Assembly: GCF_003290185.1 (NCBI RefSeq)
Contig: NZ_QNFY01000011.1
Coordinates: 1-64,000 of the forward strand
Length of the DNA: 64,000 bases
Origin: Chryseobacterium lathyri
Lineage (GTDB): Bacteria; Bacteroidota; Bacteroidia; Flavobacteriales; Weeksellaceae
Direction of reading: 5' to 3'
The notes beneath the pieces are model-generated. The model ran no database searches and was not told the DNA's origin. It saw only the letters and a program-made list of their open reading frames with translations. Below, in pieces: positions 52,293 through 61,220 of this stretch. The position numbers were made by a program, and so were the translations under genes. Position 1 is the stretch's first letter; each line of letters begins with the position of its first letter.

Positions 52293-53840
52293 TTAGCTCA
52301 TCGGCAGTTTTATCGTAAACGTACTTCCTTTGTCTTTGTGAGAGTCTACAATTATCTGCCCTTTGTGCAGTTCTGCGATTTTCTTTACGTAAGAAAGCCC
52401 CAGTCCCTGTCCTTTTACATTGTGGATATTTCCAGTTTCTTCTCTGAAGAACTTTTCAAAGATTTTAGTTTTATTATGGGTCTCCATTCCCATTCCCTTA
52501 TCGGAAATTTCTATGACGTACCAGTTTCCTTCATTACTTGTTTTTACTTTAATTTCAGGGGTTTCAGGAGAATATTTGTTGGCATTGTCCAGTAAATTCA
52601 CCAGCATATTCGAGATGTGGAACTCATCTATTTTAAAAGTATAGTTCGTTGCAGTAAATTCCTGTGTCAAAGAACCGTTTCTCTGCTGCACAATGAGATT
52701 AAAAGATTCTGTCGTTCTTTTGATCAGTTCACGTACATTGGTCTCCTTTAGAAATAGCTCTACCTCATTTCTTTCAAGCTTGGACATATTCAAAACGTTT
52801 TCCACCTGCTTTTTCATCCTTAAATTTTCCTGTTTGATCAGTTCCGAATAGTATTTTACTTTATCTGGATTGGTAGCAATCTTATCATTGGCTAAAGAGT
52901 CTGTGGCTACAGAAATTGTTGCCAGTGGTGTTTTAAACTCATGGGACATATTATTGATGAAGTCTGTCTTCACTTCAGCCAGTTTTTTCTGTCTCATCAT
53001 ATAATTGATGGAGATAATATAAATCCCAAGAATAGTCAGTAATGACAGAAAAGTTCCCAGAAGCATGGGCCAGTTGTTCATCGCCAGGGAATATTCTTTT
53101 TTAGGAAATACTAAAGCCAGACTGTATAAAGTCCGGTCTTTTTTATCTGTAAAAAGGGGATAGCTATAGGTATTGCTGTCTTTTTTCTCTTTATAAACCT
53201 TATTGACAACACTGGTAAGCTTGTTGTTCTTGTCAATTACCCCGTATCCGAATTTTGCAGTGATGCCTTTTATTTTCAGTTCTTTAGCGATTACCGAATC
53301 AAGAACTTTAGTGTCTACTCTTTTATCGATGGGCAGATTGGTGCCAACCACTTTTACAAATTCTTTTATGGCATAATCCCCGTTTTCAATATCATTGTTA
53401 AGGTCTGTGGTAAGAAGCTCGCGGTTGGTTGTGTCTTTCTTTATTTTATAAGTTGCATCGTCTGTATACAAAGTTGTCAGCTTTACCGAATCACCTTTCT
53501 GAGAGATCGGAAGCTGTGTTTTTGATATGATGTTTTTAGAATAGATGATCTGACGCTGTGCGCCGGAATCTTCTACCTGCTGAATGGTTGTTAAAGAAGG
53601 CTGGTCTTTGCTGGCAAGGATATTGTTTCTTAAATTAGTATAATCCTGGTTCAGGTATTTATCAGCTTCAATTTCTTCAATATTTTTTGAAGTGTTTTCT
53701 AAAGCAGCATATACTTTATTGGAAAATTCCTGCTCAAGAGCACCATAATAACCTTTCAGCCAATAAAATTGGAGCGTAACAAATACAATCAGTGAGATTG
53801 TCATAAACACCGAAATTATTGGGATGAACTTATTATTCAT
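52293..53840 (-). CDS. Sensor histidine kinase
   Basis: 515 residues. Two transmembrane helices (about 8-28 and 258-280) enclose a periplasmic domain of ~230 residues of unknown fold. The HisKA phospho-acceptor is in MSHEFKTPLATIS. The HATPase domain shows the N box LVNLLDNANKYSP, G1 ISDKGMGM and G2 GQGLGLSYVKKI. It phosphorylates the response regulator encoded just downstream. The signal is unknown; the periplasmic sensor has no His/Cys cluster that would point to copper. Confidence 0.9.
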   Translation of the reverse strand: MNNKFIPIISVFMTISLIVFVTLQFYWLKGYYGALEQEFSNKVYAALENTSKNIEEIEADKYLNQDYTNLRNNILASKDQPSLTTIQQVEDSGAQRQIIYSKNIISKTQLPISQKGDSVKLTTLYTDDATYKIKKDTTNRELLTTDLNNDIENGDYAIKEFVKVVGTNLPIDKRVDTKVLDSVIAKELKIKGITAKFGYGVIDKNNKLTSVVNKVYKEKKDSNTYSYPLFTDKKDRTLYSLALVFPKKEYSLAMNNWPMLLGTFLSLLTILGIYIISINYMMRQKKLAEVKTDFINNMSHEFKTPLATISVATDSLANDKIATNPDKVKYYSELIKQENLRMKKQVENVLNMSKLERNEVELFLKETNVRELIKRTTESFNLIVQQRNGSLTQEFTATNYTFKIDEFHISNMLVNLLDNANKYSPETPEIKVKTSNEGNWYVIEISDKGMGMETHNKTKIFEKFFREETGNIHNVKGQGLGLSYVKKIAELHKGQIIVDSHKDKGSTFTIKLPMS

Positions 53841-54039
53841 TATTGGATTTTATATATTGAAAAAAATGAATGTTAAAATTAATTATTTTAAGACTTGATA
53901 AACAAAAAACGAGCCAAAAAATTGTTTAATTTCTCTTAAAAGGGAGTTTTTTAACAATTATTTATGAATTTACAATAACTTGTCATATGAAAAGTCCTGT
54001 AAATGGATAAAGGAGTAGCTTTAACAAAAATAATTACTT

Positions 54040-54525
54040 ATGGAATCTAATATCATTTTTAACAAAGATTTTGATTCAAACAGTGTATATGTCATGAAAA
54101 TATATGACGCTGACGTTTCAAAAGTGTGGGACTATTTTACCAAATCCGAATTATTGGATCAATGGTGGGCACCGAAGCCCTGGAAATGTGAAACTGTAAA
54201 ACAGGATTTTAAAGAAGGTGGGGTCTGGCACTATGCCATGGTAGGACCTGAAGGTGAAAAAATGTATGGTCAGATGGCATATGGTGAAATTACAGAGCAT
54301 AGAAGTTTTGATGGTGTAGATGCTTTCTGTGACGAAAAAGGAAACATTAATGAAGATTTTGCACAGGCAAAATGGCTGCTTGGATTTACAGGAGTAGAAG
54401 AAGGTACAAAAGTGACCATCAATATTTATTTTCCAGCTTCTGAAGCTATGAAGCAACAGCTGGAAATGGGTTTTGAAGAAGGTTTTAAAATGGGACTGGC
54501 GCAGCTTGAAGAAATTCTCAAATAA
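54040..54525 (+). CDS. SRPBCC/AHSA1-family protein
   Basis: 161 residues, a single START-like ligand-binding fold. The pattern VSKVWDYFTKSELLDQWWAPKP and FKEGGVWHYAMVGPEGE is the activator-of-Hsp90-ATPase (AHSA1) family, which in bacteria binds small hydrophobic ligands or is of unknown function. It is monocistronic, ended by a strong terminator, and divergent from the sensor kinase gene with a 199-nt AT-rich spacer in which I see no clear site. Confidence 0.82.
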   Translation: MESNIIFNKDFDSNSVYVMKIYDADVSKVWDYFTKSELLDQWWAPKPWKCETVKQDFKEGGVWHYAMVGPEGEKMYGQMAYGEITEHRSFDGVDAFCDEKGNINEDFAQAKWLLGFTGVEEGTKVTINIYFPASEAMKQQLEMGFEEGFKMGLAQLEEILK

Positions 54526-54570
54526 TATGAAAATTTTTAAAGGCCGGAATATGTTTATCTTTGGCTTTAT

Positions 54571-54600
54571 AAAAAAGACGGGCTAAACCCGTCTTTTTTT
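54571..54600. terminator. Terminator after the AHSA1-like gene
   Basis: AAAAAAGACGGG and CCCGTCTTTTTT pair around CTAAA, with a long T-run. Confidence 0.85.
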
Positions 54601-54664
54601 TTATTTATATATGCATTGTAGCATTCATCATTTATTGCCTGATTGGCAAATTACCATCAGTACA

Positions 54665-55015
54665 TCAAATCAGCTCCTCTTCCTGAAAATATTGTATAAT
54701 TGCTTTTTTCATCAAAAGAGACTGTTCGTTTGGCTTTAGTTCCGGAAGCTCTTCCAGCTTGTCATACTGTGGCCATCCATCTTCATAATGAGTAAACTTA
54801 TAGTAACCGAAAGGTTCCAGCAATCTGCACACTGCAATATGAATCAGGTTTACTTTGTCTTCTTTGGTGTATTTCTGCTGGCCGCTTCCCAATTCCTGCA
54901 GTCCGATCAGAAATAAAAGTGTTTCAATCGGAGGATTTTTCTCAGTATCAAAATTGTCTATAAAAAACTGTTCTATCTTTTGCCAATATTCAGATTCGTT
55001 CATAGTATTCGTCAT
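54665..55015 (-). CDS. Conserved flavobacterial hypothetical protein
   Basis: 116 residues, soluble and acidic, with aromatic-rich segments (YYKFTHYEDGWPQYD). No catalytic motif or known family was recognised. Its ATG overlaps the TGA of the 56-residue gene upstream (ATGA), so the two are translationally coupled and their products may work together. Confidence 0.65.
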   Translation of the reverse strand: MTNTMNESEYWQKIEQFFIDNFDTEKNPPIETLLFLIGLQELGSGQQKYTKEDKVNLIHIAVCRLLEPFGYYKFTHYEDGWPQYDKLEELPELKPNEQSLLMKKAIIQYFQEEELI

Positions 55016-55182
55016 TTTTTTTCTTTAGCTTCTGCATCTTCTTCTCTTGCTTTTTCAAGAAGCTGCTGCAGTTTTTTTTCTTGTTTTTCTTTAAAAATTT
55101 CCCGCTTCTCTGTCTTTCGGATTTTATCCTTTTGTATTAAATAATACACAATGGCTATTGCAAGAAATATTAATAATAACAT
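55012..55182 (-). CDS. 56-residue membrane/coiled-coil small protein
   Basis: A short ORF starting at the ATG at 55182. It encodes a hydrophobic N-terminal helix (MLLLIFLAIAIVYYLI), then a highly charged Lys/Glu coiled coil (EKREIFKEKQEKKLQQLLEK). Its TGA overlaps the next start codon by ATGA. Coding is supported by that overlap and by its composition; the function is unknown, perhaps a small membrane tether. Confidence 0.6.
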   Translation of the reverse strand: MLLLIFLAIAIVYYLIQKDKIRKTEKREIFKEKQEKKLQQLLEKAREEDAEAKEKK

Positions 55183-55216
55183 GATTTTGTTTTTAAAGCT
55201 GAAGAAAAGATTAAAG

Positions 55217-57259
55217 TTATTTTTTATCTATTTTCAGCAAGAATGCATATTCCAGAGCGTCTTCCTTCAACGATTCAAACCGTCCGCTGGCTCCGCCGTG
55301 ACCTGAGCTCATATCAGTTTTGAATAATAAAAGATGATCATCTGTTTTCAATTCTCTCAGTTTTGCAGTCCATTTTGCAGGTTCCCAGTATTGGACCTGA
55401 GAATCGTGAAGGCCTGTTGTAATCAATATATGTGGGTAGTCTTTCGCTTCAACATTATCGTAAGGCGAATATTCCTTCATGTACTCATAGTATTCCTTGT
55501 CATTAGGATTTCCCCATTCATCATATTCTCCGGTTGTCAATGGAATAGTTTCATCCAGCATTGTTGTCACCACATCTACAAATGGAACCTGTGCTACAAT
55601 TCCGTTAAAAAGCTTAGGCTCGTAATTCACAACGGCTCCTACCAGAAGTCCGCCTGCGCTTCCGCCCATTGCATACATGTGGTTTGATGATGTATAATTT
55701 TCCTTAATTAAATGCTTTCCGGCATCAATAAAATCGAAGAATGTATTTTTCTTGAAAAGCATTTTACCGTCTTCATACCATTCTCTGCCCAGATATTCAC
55801 CACCGCGGATATGAGCAATGGCGTAAATAAATCCTCTGTCTAAAATGGAAAGTCTTACATTAGAAAAACTTGCATCTACAGTATGTCCATAACTGCCATA
55901 ACCGTATAACAGTAAAGGTGTGTCTGCAGATTTTTTGGTGTCTTTATGATAAACCAATGAGATCGGGATTCTTGTTTCTCCATCCCTCGATTCTGCCCAG
56001 ATTCTTTCTGAAATATAATTTTCAGGAACAAATTTGCCACCAAGAACTTCCTGCTGTTTCAGGAGCTGAGTTGTTTTCTCCTTCATATTATACTCATAGG
56101 TTGAGCTTGGCTGCGTCAGTGACGTATAGCCATAACGGAGAACCTCAGTGTCAAACTCCATGTTGATCCCGATATAGGCCGTATATGTTGGGTCGGAAAA
56201 AGGAAGATAATAAGATTCCTGGGTTTTTTCATCGATGATTTTAATCTGGAGAAGCCCTTCTTCTCTTTCTTCAAGGACCAGATAATCCCTGAAAATTTCA
56301 AAACCTTCCAGCAGAACTTCAGCACGATGTGGAATAACATCTACCCAGTTTTCCATTCCACAGTTGTCAATTTTGGTCTTTACGATTTTAAAATTGATTG
56401 CATCATCTGCATTGGTGATGATATAAAATTCATCTTCAAAATGCTCTACAGAATATTCCAGATCATCAATTCTGGGCTGGATGATTTTCCATTCTGCAAA
56501 AACATTGTCAGAAGGAATGAACCTATGCTCGTCGGAAATTGTACTGGAGCTGGCAATGAAAATATACTCCATGGATTTTGTCTTGAAGACATTCACATCA
56601 AAAGTATCATCCTTTTCATGAAAAATCAAAACATCTTCCGCAGCATCAGTGCCCAGCTTATGTCTGTACACCTGGAAAGCCCGTAAACTTTCATCTTTTC
56701 TGATGTAAAATACATGCTCATTATCATTGGCCCAAACTGCTTTTCCTGTTGTGTTCAAAATCTGATCAGAGAAGATTTCACCTGTTACAAGATTTTTAAA
56801 GCTAATGGTATAAATCCTGCGGCTTACATTATCCGATGAAAAAGAAACCAGTTCATTATTCGGGGAAACTGCAATGCTTCCCACTTCAAAATAGGTTTCG
56901 CCTTCTGCTAAAATATTAACATCAACAATAATTTCCTCTTCGTTATCCAGACTTTTATGCTTTCTGCAGAAGATAGGATATTCTTTTCCTTCTTCATAGC
57001 GTACAATGTACCAGTATCCGTTAAAGAAATAGGGGAGAGATTCATCATCTTTTTTGTAGCGAGCATTCATTTCTTCAAAAAGCTCTTCCTGAAAGGCCTC
57101 GGTGTCTTTCATCATAAACTCTTCATAGGCATTTTCCTCTTCAAGATATTGTATCACTTCCGGATTTTCCCTTTCATTAAGCCAAAAGTAATTGTCAATT
57201 CTTCTGTCGCCGTGTATTTCTAGTATTTTCTCTATTTTTTTTGCCTGTGGAGCTTTCAT
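55217..57259 (-). CDS. ptrB: Oligopeptidase B (S9A serine peptidase)
   Basis: 680 residues. The N-terminal beta-propeller (about 60-400) gates a C-terminal alpha/beta hydrolase. The catalytic Ser is in MGGSAGGLLVGAVV, the Asp in GLHDSQVQYWEP and the His in SGHGGASGRF. It cleaves short peptides after basic residues in the cytoplasm. No signal peptide is seen. The segment SLVYHKDTKKSADTPLLLYGYGSYG is S9A-typical. Confidence 0.9.
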   Translation of the reverse strand: MKAPQAKKIEKILEIHGDRRIDNYFWLNERENPEVIQYLEEENAYEEFMMKDTEAFQEELFEEMNARYKKDDESLPYFFNGYWYIVRYEEGKEYPIFCRKHKSLDNEEEIIVDVNILAEGETYFEVGSIAVSPNNELVSFSSDNVSRRIYTISFKNLVTGEIFSDQILNTTGKAVWANDNEHVFYIRKDESLRAFQVYRHKLGTDAAEDVLIFHEKDDTFDVNVFKTKSMEYIFIASSSTISDEHRFIPSDNVFAEWKIIQPRIDDLEYSVEHFEDEFYIITNADDAINFKIVKTKIDNCGMENWVDVIPHRAEVLLEGFEIFRDYLVLEEREEGLLQIKIIDEKTQESYYLPFSDPTYTAYIGINMEFDTEVLRYGYTSLTQPSSTYEYNMKEKTTQLLKQQEVLGGKFVPENYISERIWAESRDGETRIPISLVYHKDTKKSADTPLLLYGYGSYGHTVDASFSNVRLSILDRGFIYAIAHIRGGEYLGREWYEDGKMLFKKNTFFDFIDAGKHLIKENYTSSNHMYAMGGSAGGLLVGAVVNYEPKLFNGIVAQVPFVDVVTTMLDETIPLTTGEYDEWGNPNDKEYYEYMKEYSPYDNVEAKDYPHILITTGLHDSQVQYWEPAKWTAKLRELKTDDHLLLFKTDMSSGHGGASGRFESLKEDALEYAFLLKIDKK

Positions 57260-57369
57260 TTAAATATTTTAAATTTATTTGGCCTGGTGTAATGTGCTAT
57301 AGATTTTCATAATTTGAGAATAATTTATAGGACATTTCATTCAATATTAATTCTTGTTCAAATTTAGTT

Positions 57370-57406
57370 AAAAAAAAGCCATCTTTCCTGTATTGAAAAG
57401 ACGGCT
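57370..57406 (-). terminator. Terminator of the hemD/DUF4271 unit
   Basis: On the minus strand AGCCGTCTTT and AAAGATGGCT pair with one G-T pair around a ~10-nt loop and run into eight T. Confidence 0.75.
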
Positions 57407-57427
57407 GTTTATATTGAGTATTAAAGT

Positions 57428-58171
57428 CTACTTATGAAGAGCTTTAATATACTTTTCAAGTGCCATTGTCATAGATGGGGTTTCCTTTGTAGGAGCCATA
57501 AGATCTACCTTTAAGCCTGCGTCTTCCGCTGCTGCTAAAGTAGTGTTTCCGAAAACACCGATCTTTGTTTCTTCCTGCTTGAAATCCGGGAAATTCTGCT
57601 GAAGAGATTTGATTCCCTGTGGGCTGAAAAAGATCAGCATATCATAATCTTTAGCATTGATATCCGTAAGGTCGCTGCATACCGTTCTGTACATGATTGC
57701 TCTTGTCCAGTCCACATTGGCCGTTTCCATCGTTTTTACGATATCCGGGCTTAAGACATCTGAAGACGGCAGAAGGTATTTTTCAGCAGGGAATTTCTTA
57801 AACAGAGGCAGAAGATCCGAGAAGTTTTTCTCCCCAAAACTAATTTTTCTCTTTCTATAAACAATATGTTTCTGAAGATAGTTGGCAATCGCCTCAGACT
57901 GGCAGATATATCTCATCGTATCCGGAACCGCAAAACGCAATTCTTCGGCAAGTCTGAAGTAATGGTCTATCGCATTTTTGCTGGTGAAAATAATCCCAGT
58001 AAACTGCGTCAGATCTATCTTCTGAGTTCTTAGTTCTTTGTTGTCAACTCCTTCGACGTGGATGAAAGGACGGAAATCAATCTTTATTTTTTCCTTCTTT
58101 GCTATATCCAGATATGGAGAAGACTCACTAGGCGCTGGTTGAGAAACCAATATAGACTTTATTCTCATCAT
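57428..58171 (-). CDS. hemD: Uroporphyrinogen-III synthase
   Basis: 247 residues. It closes hydroxymethylbilane to uroporphyrinogen III in heme synthesis. The bidomain HemD fold is indicated by TGIIFTSKNAIDHYF, the Tyr of ALEKYIKALHK, and the DMLIFFSPQGIKSL segment. It lies 9 nt after the DUF4271 gene, an arrangement that I recall as common in Flavobacteriia. A terminator follows. Confidence 0.87.
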   Translation of the reverse strand: MMRIKSILVSQPAPSESSPYLDIAKKEKIKIDFRPFIHVEGVDNKELRTQKIDLTQFTGIIFTSKNAIDHYFRLAEELRFAVPDTMRYICQSEAIANYLQKHIVYRKRKISFGEKNFSDLLPLFKKFPAEKYLLPSSDVLSPDIVKTMETANVDWTRAIMYRTVCSDLTDINAKDYDMLIFFSPQGIKSLQQNFPDFKQEETKIGVFGNTTLAAAEDAGLKVDLMAPTKETPSMTMALEKYIKALHK

Positions 58172-58180
58172 TGACTTTTA

Positions 58181-58849
58181 TTAAAAAAATAACAACTTCC
58201 AAAGCAACAATAAAGGTGCGATTTGGAGGGTGCAAATATACAAAAATTTATAATACCATTTTTCGGGAAGTATATTGTTTTTGTGAAACAAATAGAAGAA
58301 AATCTTGAAAACAGCAACAAACGCAAAGAAGTAGAAGTAATACGAAAATATTTTATTTCTGTCTATCGGGAAATAATAATGGGTTACACACAGGATTATT
58401 AACAAAAATGAAAGGATAAAGTAGAATTTTGTGGAGGTAAAATAAAAAATAGTCCATTTTCTGCCGTCACCTATGCTTTGGTAAAATAAAAAGCCCAACG
58501 CAGATTTCGAGGCATAAAAAAATATGACCGCAAGCAGTGTATATCCAAATTTATTAAGCTGATACCCGAAAAACTGCAGATCATTAATATATTTCGGAAC
58601 GATGGGGATATACTGTGAAACCAAAGCAGATAGTGTAAGTGCCGTTACGCAGGAAGTAATGATCCAGCTCGGAAGGTTATTGCTGGCATTAAAATATTTC
58701 TGGAGCAGAAAGTCTTTCAGGCTGGCATCTCTTTCGATGATATTCATCATGAAAACATACAGAAATATGCATCCTATTAATATAAAGATTACCCAGTCAT
58801 TGTTCTCAGGTATTCTTACGTGGTTTATAAAGTTTTGTGATAACAGCAA
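58181..58849 (-). CDS. DUF4271-family membrane protein
   Basis: 222 residues if it starts at the TTG at 58849; longer in-frame starts run over its promoter box and the divergent glycosyltransferase start. It has about six transmembrane helices with short loops (for example IFILIGCIFLYVFMMN). The function is unknown; the family is Bacteroidota-restricted and commonly beside hemD. The start is uncertain. Confidence 0.7.
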   Translation of the reverse strand: MLLSQNFINHVRIPENNDWVIFILIGCIFLYVFMMNIIERDASLKDFLLQKYFNASNNLPSWIITSCVTALTLSALVSQYIPIVPKYINDLQFFGYQLNKFGYTLLAVIFFYASKSALGFLFYQSIGDGRKWTIFYFTSTKFYFILSFLLIILCVTHYYFPIDRNKIFSYYFYFFAFVAVFKIFFYLFHKNNILPEKWYYKFLYICTLQIAPLLLLWKLLFF

Positions 58850-58863
58850 AAGAATATTTTTTG

Positions 58864-58871
58864 CAAAATTA
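58864..58871 (-). promoter_or_regulatory. -7 element for DUF4271/hemD
   Basis: TAATTTTG on the minus strand, 15 nt before the proposed TTG start; fits TAnnTTTG exactly. Confidence 0.5.
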
Positions 58872-58908
58872 TAGATTATTTTGTATAAAATAAAAAGGTT
58901 AAATAAAC

Positions 58909-58916
58909 TATCTTTG
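58909..58916 (+). promoter_or_regulatory. -7 element for the glycosyltransferase gene
   Basis: TATCTTTG, 9 nt before the ATG at 58926; the leader would be very short. A TTTG at 58880 is 25 nt away, longer than usual spacing. Confidence 0.5.
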
Positions 58917-58925
58917 CAAACTGAA

Positions 58926-59642
58926 ATGAAAAAACTCGTCATCATCCCTACCTATAACGAAAAGGAAAATATAGAAAATATTATTTCCGCGGTTTTTGCA
59001 TTGGAAGATGACTTTCATATTCTGGTGGTGGATGACTCTTCTCCGGACGGAACAGCAGAAATAGTTAGAGACCTGCAAAAAAAATTCCCACACCATCTCC
59101 ATATGTCGGTAAGGCATGTAAAAGATGGTTTGGGAAAGGCATATATCCACGGATTTAAATGGGCTATCGAAAACAAATATGATTATATTTTTGAAATGGA
59201 TGCCGATTTTTCACATAATCCAAATGATCTGCCCAAACTTTTCGAAGCCTGTCTGAATGCAGACATGGCAATAGGATCACGCTACTCCAAAGGAGTCAAT
59301 GTAGTGAACTGGCCAATGGGACGGGTTCTGCTTTCCTATTTTGCTTCCAAATACGTAAGGTTTATTTTGGGGCTCCCCATTCATGATACAACCGCAGGCT
59401 TTGTCTGTTTTTCCAGGAAAGTTCTCGAAGAGATTGGCTTGAATAATGTGAAGCTTAAAGGATACGGCTTCCAGATTGAAATGAAGTTCAGAGCTTTTAA
59501 AAAAGGTTTTAAAATTGTAGAAGTTCCTATTATATTTACAAACAGAATTTTAGGAGAAAGTAAAATGAACGGCGGCATTATTCATGAAGCTGTATTTGGA
59601 GTTTTAAATTTAAAATGGAAATCAATAATCAACAGATTATGA
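58926..59642 (+). CDS. Polyprenol monophosphomannose synthase-like glycosyltransferase
   Basis: 238 residues from the ATG at 58926. The GT2 fold begins VIIPTYNEKENIENII, with DDSSPDGTAEIV and the metal motif EMDADFSHNP. GSRYSKG and GYGFQIEMKFRAFKKG follow. It matches bacterial dolichol-phosphate mannose synthase (DPM1-like), which loads mannose onto a polyprenyl phosphate; no membrane helices at the C-terminus. It overlaps the DUF4296 gene by 4 nt. Confidence 0.85.
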   Translation: MKKLVIIPTYNEKENIENIISAVFALEDDFHILVVDDSSPDGTAEIVRDLQKKFPHHLHMSVRHVKDGLGKAYIHGFKWAIENKYDYIFEMDADFSHNPNDLPKLFEACLNADMAIGSRYSKGVNVVNWPMGRVLLSYFASKYVRFILGLPIHDTTAGFVCFSRKVLEEIGLNNVKLKGYGFQIEMKFRAFKKGFKIVEVPIIFTNRILGESKMNGGIIHEAVFGVLNLKWKSIINRL

Positions 59643-60007
59643 AAAAACTGGTCTTCATTTTCGTTACCCTGTGCATGTTCTCATGTGGCGACTATATCGA
59701 CAAGCCTAAAAACCTGATCGAGCCTGAAAAGATGGCTGAAATTCTGGCTGATCTTGCTATTACGGATCAGGCAGTCATTATCTATCAAAACAAAAATTTA
59801 GAAGCAGGAACAAGGTTTATCCTTAAAACCCACAAGATAAAATCTGAGGATTTTGTAGAAAGCTTTAAATATTATGTCGTTAAAGACAAAATGAAAAATA
59901 TTGCGGAAGACGCACAAAAAATAGTATTAAAAAAAGACCCGAAAGCGGATAAATATATACAAGATAAGCTGAAAAACAGTGGAAATGCGCCCGTTTTAAA
60001 CAGGTAA
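59639..60007 (+). CDS. DUF4296-family lipoprotein
   Basis: 122 residues from the ATG at 59639, which overlaps the previous stop (ATGA). A lipobox CMFSC (C16) predicts a lipoprotein. The middle holds IEPEKMAEILADLAITDQAV, the DUF4296 signature, followed by Lys-rich helices. The function is unknown; conserved next to this glycosyltransferase in many Flavobacteriia, as I recall. Confidence 0.78.
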   Translation: MKKLVFIFVTLCMFSCGDYIDKPKNLIEPEKMAEILADLAITDQAVIIYQNKNLEAGTRFILKTHKIKSEDFVESFKYYVVKDKMKNIAEDAQKIVLKKDPKADKYIQDKLKNSGNAPVLNR

Positions 60008-60077
60008 TTATGATGCGGAAACGTTTTCTGCCACCAAAGCAGAACCGTTAATAGCGGCGAATTAAAAGAATATACGA

Positions 60078-61208
60078 ATGAAATTTTTTAATATAGAAAA
60101 AACCTCTGAAGGAAAAGCGAGAGCAGGAGAGATCACTACAGATCACGGCAAGATCCAGACGCCTATCTTTATGCCTGTAGGAACTGTTGCAAGTGTGAAA
60201 ACAGTCCATCAGAGAGAATTAAAAGAAGACATTAAAGCCCAGATTATTCTGGGTAATACCTATCACCTGTACCTTCGTCCAACAATGGATATTATGCAGG
60301 AAGCAGGAGGACTGCACAAATTCATGAACTGGGATCTGCCGATCCTTACCGATTCAGGAGGTTTTCAGGTATTTTCGCTTTCCAAAAGCAGAAAAATGTC
60401 TGAAGAAGGCGTGAAGTTCAAATCTCATATCGACGGAAGTTATCATATGTTTACCCCGGAAAAGTCTATGGAAATCCAAAGACAGATCGGGGCAGATATT
60501 TTCATGGCTTTTGATGAATGTACGCCTTATCCGTGCGAATACAATCAGGCCAAAACATCTATGGAGCTTACACACCGTTGGCTGAAAAGATGTATTGAAT
60601 GGACTGAGCAGAATAAAGAGATTTACGGTCATAAACAAAGGCTTTTCCCGATTGTTCAGGGATCTACTTATTCAGATCTCAGAAAAATCTCGGCAGAAGT
60701 TATTTCCGAAGCAGGAGCAGAAGGAAATGCCATTGGCGGGCTGTCTGTAGGGGAGCCGGAAGAGGAAATGTACAGAATTACAGACGAAGTGACGGATATT
60801 CTTCCTAAAGACAAACCAAGGTATCTTATGGGAGTAGGAACTCCATGGAATATCCTTGAGTCCATTGGTTTAGGTATCGATATGATGGACTGTGTAATGC
60901 CTACCAGAAATGCCAGAAATGCAATGCTTTTCACATGGCAGGGCGTAATGAATCTTAAAAATGAAAAATGGAAGCGTGACTTTTCTCCTCTCGACGAGTT
61001 TGGAACAAGTTATGTAGACAGAGAATATTCAAAAGCATATCTGCGTCATTTATTTGTGTCAAAAGAATATCTTGCAAAACAAATTGCGTCAGTACATAAT
61101 CTGGCATTTTATCTGGATCTTGTGAAAGTAGCGAGAGAGCATATTGTGGCAGGTGATTTCTATGAATGGAAAAAATCTGTAGTGCCGGTTCTTAGACAAA
61201 GACTTTAA
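60078..61208 (+). CDS. tgt: Queuine tRNA-ribosyltransferase (Tgt)
   Basis: 376 residues. It exchanges guanine at the tRNA wobble position for preQ1. MPVGTVASVK, LTDSGGFQVFSLSKSRK (catalytic Asp) and AIGGLSVGEPEEEM are typical. The C-terminal zinc site is odd: where E. coli has PECDCYTCRNYSRAYLHHL, this reads DEFGTSYVDREYSKAYLRHL, so all three zinc Cys are replaced; the later His in SVHNLAFY is kept. A metal-free structural variant is likely. Confidence 0.9.
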   Translation: MKFFNIEKTSEGKARAGEITTDHGKIQTPIFMPVGTVASVKTVHQRELKEDIKAQIILGNTYHLYLRPTMDIMQEAGGLHKFMNWDLPILTDSGGFQVFSLSKSRKMSEEGVKFKSHIDGSYHMFTPEKSMEIQRQIGADIFMAFDECTPYPCEYNQAKTSMELTHRWLKRCIEWTEQNKEIYGHKQRLFPIVQGSTYSDLRKISAEVISEAGAEGNAIGGLSVGEPEEEMYRITDEVTDILPKDKPRYLMGVGTPWNILESIGLGIDMMDCVMPTRNARNAMLFTWQGVMNLKNEKWKRDFSPLDEFGTSYVDREYSKAYLRHLFVSKEYLAKQIASVHNLAFYLDLVKVAREHIVAGDFYEWKKSVVPVLRQRL

Positions 61209-61220
61209 ACAGAGAAGAAT

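Noticed and set aside
60010-60051. 13-codon mini-ORF before tgt
   Set aside because: Too short to support as a gene; no leader-peptide features or attenuator hairpin were seen.
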